DNA of 9,627 nt from Planctomycetia bacterium (lineage in GTDB: Bacteria; Planctomycetota; Planctomycetia; Gemmatales; Gemmataceae), in assembly GCA_022616395.1 (NCBI GenBank), contig JAKEEV010000564.1, positions 1-9,627 on the forward strand, written 5' to 3'. Below the pieces are notes generated by a model. The model was given only the letters and a program-made list of their open reading frames with translations, searched no databases and was not told the origin of the DNA. Below, piece by piece: positions 1 to 6,234 of this stretch (position 1 is its first letter; every line of letters begins with the position of its first letter). Position numbers and translations under genes: made by a program.

Positions 1-1385
1 CGCTTGCGCAGCTCTTCGAGGCGGGCCTTGATCTTCGATTCGTGGCCGCGGTCGGTGGGCTGATAATACTCGACGTCCGCCGGGATGTATTCCTGATCGA
101 CCCAGCCGCCCGCGAAATCGTGAGCGTACTTGTACCCGACTCCGTGGCCGAACTGTTCCTTCGCGCCGCGATAGTTCTTGTCGCGCAGATGCAGCGGAAC
201 CGGCAGCGTGCGACCTTCCTTCACATCCTTTGCTGCCAATTCACCTGCCATGTAAGCCGCGTTCGACTTCTGAGCCGTCGCGAGGTAACACACGCAGTGC
301 GCGAGGTTAATGCGACACTCCGGCAAGCCCACTTTCTCCACCGCGTCCCATGCCGCGTTCGCAAGCACAAGTCCGAACGGGTCCGCATTCCCCACGTCCT
401 CCGATGCGAAGATCACCAGCCGCCGAGCGATGAACCGCGGGTCTTCGCCGCCTTCGAGCATGCGCGCCATCCAGTACAACGCCGCATCCGGGTCGCTTCC
501 TCGAAGACTCTTGATGAAAGCTGACGCGGTGTCGTAGTGCGTGTCGCCCGTTGGGTCGAACTCGATCACCTTCTGCTGAATGGAGTCTTGCGCGAGAGCC
601 AGATCGAAGAGGATCGTGTTTTCGGAGCCGCGACCGTCAGGGAGCGATTGTCTTTGATCGCTCCCTGACAGTCGCGGCTCCGATGGGCGTGCGTTCTCCG
701 GTGCCAGAGCCGATTTCACTCCGATTTCCAGAGCCGTCAGCGCCCTTCGGGCATCACCGTCGCACGCTTCAACCAGAAACGCGAGCGCATCATCGGTAAT
801 CTTCACGTTCAGATTGCCCAGTCCGCGTTCCTTGTCGGAAAGCGCGCGAAGAATCAGCGTCTTGATGTCGTCACGCGACAACGGCTCGAAGCGGAAGATC
901 TGACTTCGCGAAAGTAACGGCGTGTTGATCGCGAAAAATGGGTTCTGCGTGGTTGCGCCGATCAGAATGACGACTCCATCCTCCACGTCCGGCAGAAGCA
1001 CATCCTGTTGAGCGCGGTTGAAGCGGTGAATTTCGTCGATGAACAGGATCGTGCGTTCGCCCAGGTCTTCGAGATGCCCGCGTGCTTCGGTAAGAACCTC
1101 GCGCACTTCCTTCGTGCCGGAGGCGACCGCGTTGAGCAGAGCAAATCGGCTCTTGGTGTGGTTGGCGATGACGTGAGCAAGCGCCGTTTTGCCGCTGCCG
1201 GGCGGACCATAGAAGATGAGCGAGTTGAGCCGGTCCGCGAGCAGCATCCGGCGAAGTAACTTCCCCGGCCCAAGAAAGTGCTGTTGGCCGACGAAGTCGT
1301 CAAGTGTTCTCGGACGCATCCGAGCTGCCAGCGGACGAGCCAACGCGCGATTCTCTGCCCGCATGTCGTCAAAGAGATCAGCCAC
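1..1385 (-). CDS. rarA: Replication-associated recombination protein A (RarA/MgsA AAA+ ATPase), 3' end cut by window edge
   Basis: This AAA+ ATPase of the RarA/MgsA/WRNIP1 family acts at stalled replication forks and is related to clamp-loader subunits. The minus-strand frame starts at GTG 1385, directly after an in-frame TGA at 1391-1389, and gives 461 residues before the edge. Visible motifs are the family start PLAARMRPRTLDDFVGQ (about 18-34), Walker A GPPGSGKT (60-67), Walker B ILFIDEIH (113-120), sensor 1 GATTQNP (143-149), the Arg finger in LLSR (157-160) and sensor 2 GDARRAL (210-216). The C-terminal RarA domain has DPTGDTHYDTASAFIKSLRG near 277-296 and YYQPTDRGHESKIKARLEEL at the end. 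E. coli RarA has about 447 residues, so only a short tail should be missing. ATG 1364 is an alternative start, but the ADLFD beginning suits the family. No clear Shine-Dalgarno is seen for either. Residues 235-255 come from an inserted palindromic repeat (separate entry) between the ATPase and C-terminal parts. Confidence 0.95.
   Translation of the reverse strand, partial: MADLFDDMRAENRALARPLAARMRPRTLDDFVGQQHFLGPGKLLRRMLLADRLNSLIFYGPPGSGKTALAHVIANHTKSRFALLNAVASGTKEVREVLTEARGHLEDLGERTILFIDEIHRFNRAQQDVLLPDVEDGVVILIGATTQNPFFAINTPLLSRSQIFRFEPLSRDDIKTLILRALSDKERGLGNLNVKITDDALAFLVEACDGDARRALTALEIGVKSALAPENARPSEPRLSGSDQRQSLPDGRGSENTILFDLALAQDSIQQKVIEFDPTGDTHYDTASAFIKSLRGSDPDAALYWMARMLEGGEDPRFIARRLVIFASEDVGNADPFGLVLANAAWDAVEKVGLPECRINLAHCVCYLATAQKSNAAYMAGELAAKDVKEGRTLPVPLHLRDKNYRGAKEQFGHGVGYKYAHDFAGGWVDQEYIPADVEYYQPTDRGHESKIKARLEELRK
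622..683. repeat. 62-bp REP-like palindrome inserted in frame inside rarA
   Basis: Two 27-base arms (622-648 and 657-683) are reverse complements with a single mismatch (at 670), around an 8-base loop, tgtctttg. Each arm contains GGAGCCGCGAC and TCAGGGAGCGAT (or their complements). The hairpin lies within the rarA reading frame and adds no stop. It encodes rarA residues 235-255, SEPRLSGSDQ followed by RQSLPDGRGSE. This is the point where RarA proteins normally have a short, variable loop between the sensor-2 helices and the conserved C-terminal domain. The perfect arms, short loop and GC-rich content resemble dispersed REP-type elements. I believe similar peptides recur in predicted planctomycete proteins, but that is recollection. 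No second copy is seen in this window. Confidence 0.85.
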
Positions 1386-1392
1386 AAATCAC

Positions 1393-1530
1393 CAGAGGTC
1401 AGAAGTCAGAGATCAGAGGACAGTATCAACCGTACCTGAGCCGGGACCGGGATGGAAGCTCGGACGGCATTCTGTCTTCTGGCTTCTGCCTTCTGACTTC
1501 TGTTCTCTGTCTTCTGTCCTCTGTCCTCTG
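1393..1530. repeat. Inverted heptad-repeat element with central hairpin between rarA and the kinase gene
   Basis: On the plus strand, 1393-1423 holds four heptads of the form CAGARRN (CAGAGGT, CAGAAGT, CAGAGAT, CAGAGGA) plus CAG. On the minus strand, 1530-1471 holds eight and a half: CAGAGGA twice, then CAGAAGA, CAGAGAA, CAGAAGT, CAGAAGG, CAGAAGC, CAGAAGA and CAGA. The two arrays face each other, and 1411-1423 is an exact reverse complement of 1521-1533. The spacer 1424-1470 can itself fold: 1430-1441 pairs with 1458-1467 (ten base pairs, single-base bulges at 1434 and 1437). The element fills almost the whole gap between the kinase stop and the rarA start. It begins 7 bases after the kinase stop codon. 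No rarA promoter could be recognised inside it. Confidence 0.8.
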
Positions 1531-1536
1531 ATCCAC

Positions 1537-4500
1537 TCACTTCTTCTTCGGAGGTGGGGTCAGTTCCACGATTTCCAGCGAACGTATCCAGACGGTGTTC
1601 CCTTCACCCACGGACGTGTTGTCGATCACCATTCGCACTTCAACCTTCTCTTCTTCCCGCGGGCGGACGAACGACGTGGTGGCGGTCTTCCATGCGGTTG
1701 TGGTGCCAGTGAGTCTGGTCGAGGCGATCCCCTTGTAACCGGGAACGACGTGAACTGTCATGTTGCCCGTCGCGTCGTTCTCGGTGCGGTAACTCACCTT
1801 CACGCGATACGCCTTGCCCGGCTGAAGCGACAGCTTCAGTCCGCCCTCCAGCGCAAAGAAGAACTGACTGGACTTTTCGTCGTTGAGGTTCGTCAACCCC
1901 AGCGCGGGCGAGCCAGCGTGCGTGTCTCGTCGGAAATCGCCGACCGCGTTCTCCTTCCAACAGTGACAGCCGATTCCCGCCGGAAGCTCCTCCGCGGTGC
2001 CGCCAATCCGCATGCCCCGTTCCTTCTGCACGCGGAACGCCGGTATCTTCGACACATCCAGCGAATAGATGCTCGGTCCTTCGACCCAGTTCGCGGGATC
2101 GTTTGGATTGTTCGCGGGTGTGGGGTTGGTTTTGGGAGCGGGATTGGTTTTCGGAACCGGCCCAGGCCGACCAACCTCGGCGACCGTGATCGAGCGCACG
2201 TAGAGCGTGTTCCCCGCACCGTATTCGTTCACATCCACCAGACAGCGCAACGGGCTGTTTCCGCGTATCGTCACCAGTTCCACTGTCTTCCAGTTGCTGT
2301 TTGAAGCCGGCAGGGTGACTCGGTCCGGCACCTTTCTGTCGTCGGCATTCTGGACGTACATGCTCCCGCGCGCCTTGCCACTTGTCCGATAGATAACCGT
2401 GATGCGGACGATCTGACCCGGAGTGAACTTCAGCCCGATCCCGTTGGCCGCTTCCAACTCGATGCCGATCTGAGCCGAGACCACGTTGTTGAGGTTCGTG
2501 TAACCGATTGCCTTGACACCGTGGAACGGCCCACACACCCACTCGCTCTCCGTCTCGGGTTTCCATCCGCCAAAGTAAATGCCGGCAATCTTCGGGTCGT
2601 CTTCGCCGCTGGCCTTCTTCTTGCCGGTCTTCGAGTTCTTGAACCCCGGTAAGTCGAACGCATCGAGCTTGAAGACGACCCGATCCTGACTCGCCGGGTT
2701 CGGTTCGATCACGCGAACTTCACGGAAGCGAACGCTCGCTGTAGGCGATGGATCGCCATTGTGAAACTCGAAGAACCCGCCGTTCGCTCCCTTGATGTCG
2801 GCGACAATCTCCTCGGTTCGCCAGCCAGTTCCTCCAACCGGCGGACGCGCGATGTCGAAGGCGGGTCGCTGATCCCTCGGCTTGAAGCGGACGATAAAGC
2901 CCTTGTCGCGGACATTGGCCATATACTCGATTCGCAGCCGAACGACACCCGAAGGGCTATTGAAGTACGGCATGAACAGCATCGCGGAGCCTGGCCCCGT
3001 GGCATTACGAACTCCCAGAGCTGGCCGGCCGTCGGTGTCCTCCGCGAACACTTCCATCTCCGTGTCCTTGTTGTAACACTGCGCTCGCCAACCGGTGGGC
3101 AGCGCGCCGGGGCCGGTCTGAGAGACCAGCCGGTATGTTTTCCTGTTGGCGTCTCTCGGATCGACCGACAGCCCCGAGCGAATCACGAACGGCTCGACCT
3201 TGCCGAAATCGGAACCGAACCGCACGCGATTCAGCGCATCCACACGCACCAGTTTCACCGAGCGCACGTGGAGAGTCTTCGTTGCGCCAATCGTCTGGTT
3301 CTCGATCACAAAGCGAACCGGGTCGCCTTGCCGGTCGAAGGGAACCTCTGCTGTTTGCCAGGTGTCGCTGGTTGAATCGACCACCCGGAACGGCGCTACG
3401 GACTGGAACTGGAATGTGTGAACACCAACCGCCATCTTCACACCGGGCGGAGCGCGAAACTCGATCCGCACCCGGTACGATTCGCCCGGTGAGAGCTTCA
3501 CGCCAATACCACCCGATGGGATTGCCTTCTCCAATTCAAATGCCAACTGCACACCAGTCGCACCAGCCAGTCGCGTTAACCCGATTGCCGCAACGCCGTC
3601 CACGGTCGCAGCGCTAAACCGCCCCTCCACACTCGGCCCATTGGCAAGGACCGACACTCCGGATGGGAGCGTTCCACGTTTCCCTTCCACCACAGTGCCA
3701 CCCCGGAGCCTCACCTGGAACGGCGCGACCTTCGCCGGGTCAAAGTGGTAGACCAACTCACCCTGAGCCGGTTCAATCTTCGGCGGATTCGGGTTCGGAT
3801 TGGGATTCGGGTTGGGATTGAGTTTTGGCTGCGGGTTGGGATTGGGGTTTGGGTTTGGGTTCGGGTTCGGGTTGGGATTCGGGTTCGGCTGGGCTTCTGG
3901 CGTGACAACGGGCGGAGTTTCTGTCTTCTCAGGCGTCTTGTCGCGCCCGAACGCCAGCCAGCCGCCCAGTCCCCCGACCAAGAGGACCGCGGCGCCAATT
4001 CCCGCGAACGTGAGCACGCGCTTGCGCGGCCAGGCGTTGGCTTGAGCGCGTTTGATGGTCGTGGTCGCGGGCTTGTTCCTCACGGTCTCGGACGCGGAGA
4101 TCTCGTCGGTCGCCTTCACCGCCTCCGAGGGATCGACCACCGACGAATCCGTCGCCGGATCACCTGGCACTCGCAGTATCAGAGAACCGTTGCTGTGAGA
4201 GCGGTCCTGAAGAGCAGCGGCGATGTCCGCGCCCTGGCCGAGCTTGGTTCGAGACAGCCCCGCGAGAACGCGAGCACTGTTGGCTGTCCAGGGTGCCAGC
4301 GCGGCAATCACTTCAGCCGGAGTCTCGTAACGCAACTCTGGCTTCTTGGCCAGCATCTTCGCCACCACCGCGCTTAATCCCCTTGGCAGAGTGGCATCCA
4401 GTGAAGCGAGCGTCGGTGCGCTCTTGAGCTGATGTTGAAGCAACTTCTGTGTGGTGTTCCCGCCAAACGGAGGCTTGCCGATGATGAGCGAAAAGAAAGT

Positions 4501-5304
4501 CGCTCCGAGGCTGTAAATGTCCGCGCGAATGTCCACGTTCGGGCTGTTGATCGCCTGCTCCGGGGCGATGAAGTCGGCCGTGCCCACCACCGCGCCGGCA
4601 TCGAGTTGCTCGGTGAGCTTGTCTCTGTCACTGGCCGAACGAGCCAGCCCCATATCCAGAATCTTGATCGCTCCCGACTTGTCGCGCATCAAGTTCCCCG
4701 GCTTGATGTCGCGGTGAATGAACCCCTTCTCGAAGGCATGTTGCAATCCGGCCGCGGCCTGAGCGATGTACTCGGCGGCCAGCGTGTACGGGATCGCTCC
4801 GTCCCGGTCGATGACCTGCTGAAGCGTCTCACCCTCCACAAACTCCATCACGAGATAAGGCGCATCATTGTGCCGCGCGACATCGAAGATTCGGACGATG
4901 TTCGGATGATCCAGAGCAGCGGCCGCGCGTGCCTCGCGCAGGAATCGCTCCAGAGCCAGCTTCTGATCCTCACCCTTGCCCGAAGCCGTCAGCACCTTGA
5001 TCGCAACCTTGCGGTGCAACTCGATGTGTTCGGCCAAATACACCGCGCCCATCCCACCGCGACCGAGTTGATCCAGTACCACATACGATGCGATTCGGAA
5101 CCCCTTGTGCCGACCCGCGAGCAATTGCGAAGCCTGAAACTTCGTCAAGAAGCCCGCCTTCACCAGCGCTGCGGCCATCTTGGGCGGTTCTGGCGGCAAC
5201 GAGTCCAGAGGAGGGAGCGCATTCACCCGTTCGGGTGACATGACACCACTCTTCTTGACCAAGTCGAGAAACTCGGCGGATGAAGCCGGGGCGGTGGCGG
5301 CCAT
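1537..5304 (-). CDS. Membrane-anchored Ser/Thr protein kinase with four-module extracytoplasmic region
   Basis: This is a PknB/Hanks-type receptor-like kinase of 1255 residues. A short helical region (about 10-65, with KAGFLTKFQASQLLAG) precedes the kinase domain (about 72-340). The kinase shows the glycine loop GRGGMG (81-86), Lys103 in VAIKVL, probable Glu124, the catalytic loop HRDIKPGN (197-204, Asp199), DMG in place of DFG (217-219) and APEQ (247-250). All catalytic residues are present, so it should be active. A juxtamembrane stretch leads to one membrane span (about 430-452, preceded by RKR). An Asn-Pro linker (473-507) and four similar beta-rich modules of about 175 residues follow (roughly 516-689, 690-868, 869-1045 and 1076-1248), ending in PPPKKK. 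The topology puts the kinase inside and the modules outside. The ligand is unknown; the modules look like galactose-binding or carbohydrate-binding jelly rolls, but this is inference. Start ATG 5304 has no clear Shine-Dalgarno. The gene lies 124 bases after ubiX and may share its transcript. Confidence 0.93.
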   Translation of the reverse strand: MAATAPASSAEFLDLVKKSGVMSPERVNALPPLDSLPPEPPKMAAALVKAGFLTKFQASQLLAGRHKGFRIASYVVLDQLGRGGMGAVYLAEHIELHRKVAIKVLTASGKGEDQKLALERFLREARAAAALDHPNIVRIFDVARHNDAPYLVMEFVEGETLQQVIDRDGAIPYTLAAEYIAQAAAGLQHAFEKGFIHRDIKPGNLMRDKSGAIKILDMGLARSASDRDKLTEQLDAGAVVGTADFIAPEQAINSPNVDIRADIYSLGATFFSLIIGKPPFGGNTTQKLLQHQLKSAPTLASLDATLPRGLSAVVAKMLAKKPELRYETPAEVIAALAPWTANSARVLAGLSRTKLGQGADIAAALQDRSHSNGSLILRVPGDPATDSSVVDPSEAVKATDEISASETVRNKPATTTIKRAQANAWPRKRVLTFAGIGAAVLLVGGLGGWLAFGRDKTPEKTETPPVVTPEAQPNPNPNPNPNPNPNPNPNPQPKLNPNPNPNPNPNPPKIEPAQGELVYHFDPAKVAPFQVRLRGGTVVEGKRGTLPSGVSVLANGPSVEGRFSAATVDGVAAIGLTRLAGATGVQLAFELEKAIPSGGIGVKLSPGESYRVRIEFRAPPGVKMAVGVHTFQFQSVAPFRVVDSTSDTWQTAEVPFDRQGDPVRFVIENQTIGATKTLHVRSVKLVRVDALNRVRFGSDFGKVEPFVIRSGLSVDPRDANRKTYRLVSQTGPGALPTGWRAQCYNKDTEMEVFAEDTDGRPALGVRNATGPGSAMLFMPYFNSPSGVVRLRIEYMANVRDKGFIVRFKPRDQRPAFDIARPPVGGTGWRTEEIVADIKGANGGFFEFHNGDPSPTASVRFREVRVIEPNPASQDRVVFKLDAFDLPGFKNSKTGKKKASGEDDPKIAGIYFGGWKPETESEWVCGPFHGVKAIGYTNLNNVVSAQIGIELEAANGIGLKFTPGQIVRITVIYRTSGKARGSMYVQNADDRKVPDRVTLPASNSNWKTVELVTIRGNSPLRCLVDVNEYGAGNTLYVRSITVAEVGRPGPVPKTNPAPKTNPTPANNPNDPANWVEGPSIYSLDVSKIPAFRVQKERGMRIGGTAEELPAGIGCHCWKENAVGDFRRDTHAGSPALGLTNLNDEKSSQFFFALEGGLKLSLQPGKAYRVKVSYRTENDATGNMTVHVVPGYKGIASTRLTGTTTAWKTATTSFVRPREEEKVEVRMVIDNTSVGEGNTVWIRSLEIVELTPPPKKK
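3784..3894 (-). repeat. Hexanucleotide tandem repeat encoding an Asn-Pro linker in the kinase
   Basis: The plus strand shows a run of hexamers of the type gggttN/gggatt that reads on the minus strand as alternating Asn and Pro codons. It corresponds to kinase residues about 472-508, a (Pro-Asn)n tract interrupted once by QPKL (491-494). It sits just outside the predicted membrane span and should form an extended, stiff spacer between the membrane and the first ectodomain module. The hexamer unit keeps the frame when copy number changes, so length variation between strains would be tolerated. Confidence 0.85.
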
Positions 5305-5428
5305 AGGTGGGAATCGTTCGGGAGGATGGGCGAATGGTCAGCGCGCAAGCGCCAATTTAAGCATAGAACGGAAATGCGCCCTGTGCCGAGTGAATGGGAA
5401 GTAACGGAAATGCCACCCAGAGAATGAG
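5305..5428. other. ubiX-kinase intergenic gap with an 11-bp direct repeat
   Basis: These 124 bases separate the ubiX stop from the kinase start on the minus strand. AACGGAAATGC occurs twice on the plus strand, at 5367-5377 and 5403-5413, 36 bases apart start to start. On the kinase sense strand this reads GCATTTCCGTT twice. A weak TATGCT/TTAAAT-like AT-rich patch lies just downstream of the second copy on that strand, but no matching -35 box was found. No terminator hairpin with a T run is visible after ubiX, so read-through into the kinase is possible. Confidence 0.4.
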
Positions 5429-6043
5429 TTAGGAGCCGGTCCAACGCGAAAAAAGACCGTGTTCCACTCCCAGTTGATCACACACACGCCCCACGATGAA
5501 ATCGACCATGTCCTCGACCCGCTGCGGGTGTGTGTAGAACGCGGGCATCGCGGGCAACACGACCGCGCCCGCCTCAACGACGCTCACCATGTTCCTCAGC
5601 GCGATTAACCCTAACGGAGTCTCACGCGGAACGAGAATCAGTTTCCTGCGCTCCTTCAAGTGAACATCCGCGGCACGGTGAATGAGGTTCTCGGAAATGC
5701 CCTGCGCGATCGCGGCGAGTGTCCCGGTACTGCACGGACAAATCGCCATTCCGCCGGTGAGAAACGACCCGCTCGCGATCCCCACGAAGAAGTTTCGGAA
5801 GTGATGATAGTGGAGTCGAGATAAGTCCAACCCTTCCGACCGCGGACCAAGTAGAGCCAGCGGATCAAATTCACCCTCGCCGAGTTGCACCGCGCGGCTG
5901 AGTTCGTGCGCGAACACTTCAGCGCCCGCGGGGCTGATCGTCAGATGCACATCGCGCCCCGCGCGCAGCAGCACCTCGACCAGTCTCACTGCGTAAGGCG
6001 CTCCGCTTGCTCCAGTCATCGCCACCACGAGATCGGAGGACAT
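5429..6043 (-). CDS. ubiX: Flavin prenyltransferase UbiX
   Basis: UbiX joins a dimethylallyl group to FMN, making the prenylated flavin cofactor used by UbiD-type decarboxylases in the cytoplasm. The 204-residue product matches the family along its full length. It has the flavin-binding start VVAMTGASGAPYAVRL (6-21), SGSFLTGGMAICPCSTGTLA (91-110), AQGISENLIHRAADVHLKER (113-132), PRETPL (139-144) and PAFYTHP (167-173). Residues lining the active site in characterised UbiX proteins are present (Arg124, Lys130, Arg140, Glu141, Tyr170, Arg186 in this numbering). Start ATG 6043 is chosen because family similarity begins there and GAGGA lies 5 bases upstream; the frame is open to 6103, but the added 20 residues do not look like UbiX. 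No ubiD partner lies in the window. In planctomycetes UbiX may serve menaquinone synthesis or aromatic acid metabolism, which is inference. Confidence 0.96.
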   Translation of the reverse strand: MSSDLVVAMTGASGAPYAVRLVEVLLRAGRDVHLTISPAGAEVFAHELSRAVQLGEGEFDPLALLGPRSEGLDLSRLHYHHFRNFFVGIASGSFLTGGMAICPCSTGTLAAIAQGISENLIHRAADVHLKERRKLILVPRETPLGLIALRNMVSVVEAGAVVLPAMPAFYTHPQRVEDMVDFIVGRVCDQLGVEHGLFSRWTGS

Positions 6044-6048
6044 GTGGT

Positions 6049-6053
6049 TCCTC
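6049..6053 (-). promoter_or_regulatory. Shine-Dalgarno site of ubiX
   Basis: On the minus strand GAGGA stands 5 bases before ATG 6043. It supports this start over upstream in-frame codons that would add 20 residues unlike the family. Confidence 0.7.
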
Positions 6054-6145
6054 GGGTAATCACAAAGTAGACATGGTGGAGAGTTGCCGTGACCCCTCGT
6101 CAATCATCCGCCCTGTGGGGCCGAAAACAACATTCCAAAGCCCTC

Positions 6146-6175
6146 TTGACAGCGCCCTCCCGCCAACGTTAAATT
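6146..6175 (+). promoter_or_regulatory. Sigma70-type promoter for the plus-strand gene cluster
   Basis: A perfect -35 box TTGACA (6146-6151) is followed after 17 bases by TTAAAT (6169-6174), or after 18 bases by TAAATT (6170-6175), each with four of six matches to the -10 consensus. Transcription would begin near 6181, about 50 bases before ATG 6235. This is the best promoter in the window. It sits in the divergent gap between ubiX and the secreted-protein gene and could drive 6235-9451. It is predicted from sequence only. Confidence 0.6.
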
Positions 6176-6221
6176 CTGCGCGACCGTTAAAGGGCATCAC
6201 ATCCACATGATTGGCCACGGT

Positions 6222-6226
6222 GGAGG
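6222..6226 (+). promoter_or_regulatory. Shine-Dalgarno site fixing ATG 6235
   Basis: GGAGG lies 8 bases before ATG 6235. This marks the true start of the signal peptide MNLKYRCLAVGLLLLAVFLA and argues against the upstream TTG at 6211. It also shows that translation initiates in the frame that does not encode the body of the protein. Confidence 0.75.
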
Positions 6227-6234
6227 TTGTCACA

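Noticed and set aside
962..1387. Minus-strand open frame of 141 codons over the 5' part of rarA
   Set aside because: It is in a different frame from the clear RarA translation, which has Walker A, Walker B and sensor motifs over the same bases. It is Ser/Arg/Cys-rich, as expected of a shadow.
1393..1530. CRISPR array reading of the heptad repeats
   Set aside because: The units are only seven bases long with no unique spacers, and there are no cas genes nearby.
1216..2304. Plus-strand open frame of 362 codons across the rarA start, the heptad element and the kinase end
   Set aside because: It crosses an intergenic repeat and lies antisense to two well-supported genes. The translation is Arg/His-rich with no recognisable motif, so it is a GC-rich shadow frame.
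3745..4377. Plus-strand frame rich in Gly-Val-Arg repeats opposite the kinase linker
   Set aside because: Its repeats are the antisense reading of the Asn-Pro hexamers. The kinase frame explains the region fully.
6044..6103. N-terminal extension of UbiX to 6103
   Set aside because: The extra 20 residues do not resemble UbiX, and the Shine-Dalgarno at 6049-6053 fits ATG 6043.
6050..6145. Promoter for ubiX on the minus strand (TTGACG or TTGTTT with GATGAT)
   Set aside because: Only partial matches with poor partner boxes at the right spacing; not strong enough to annotate.
6211..6234. TTG at 6211 as the start of the secreted-protein gene
   Set aside because: It adds eight residues before the signal peptide and lies ahead of the GGAGG site that serves ATG 6235.
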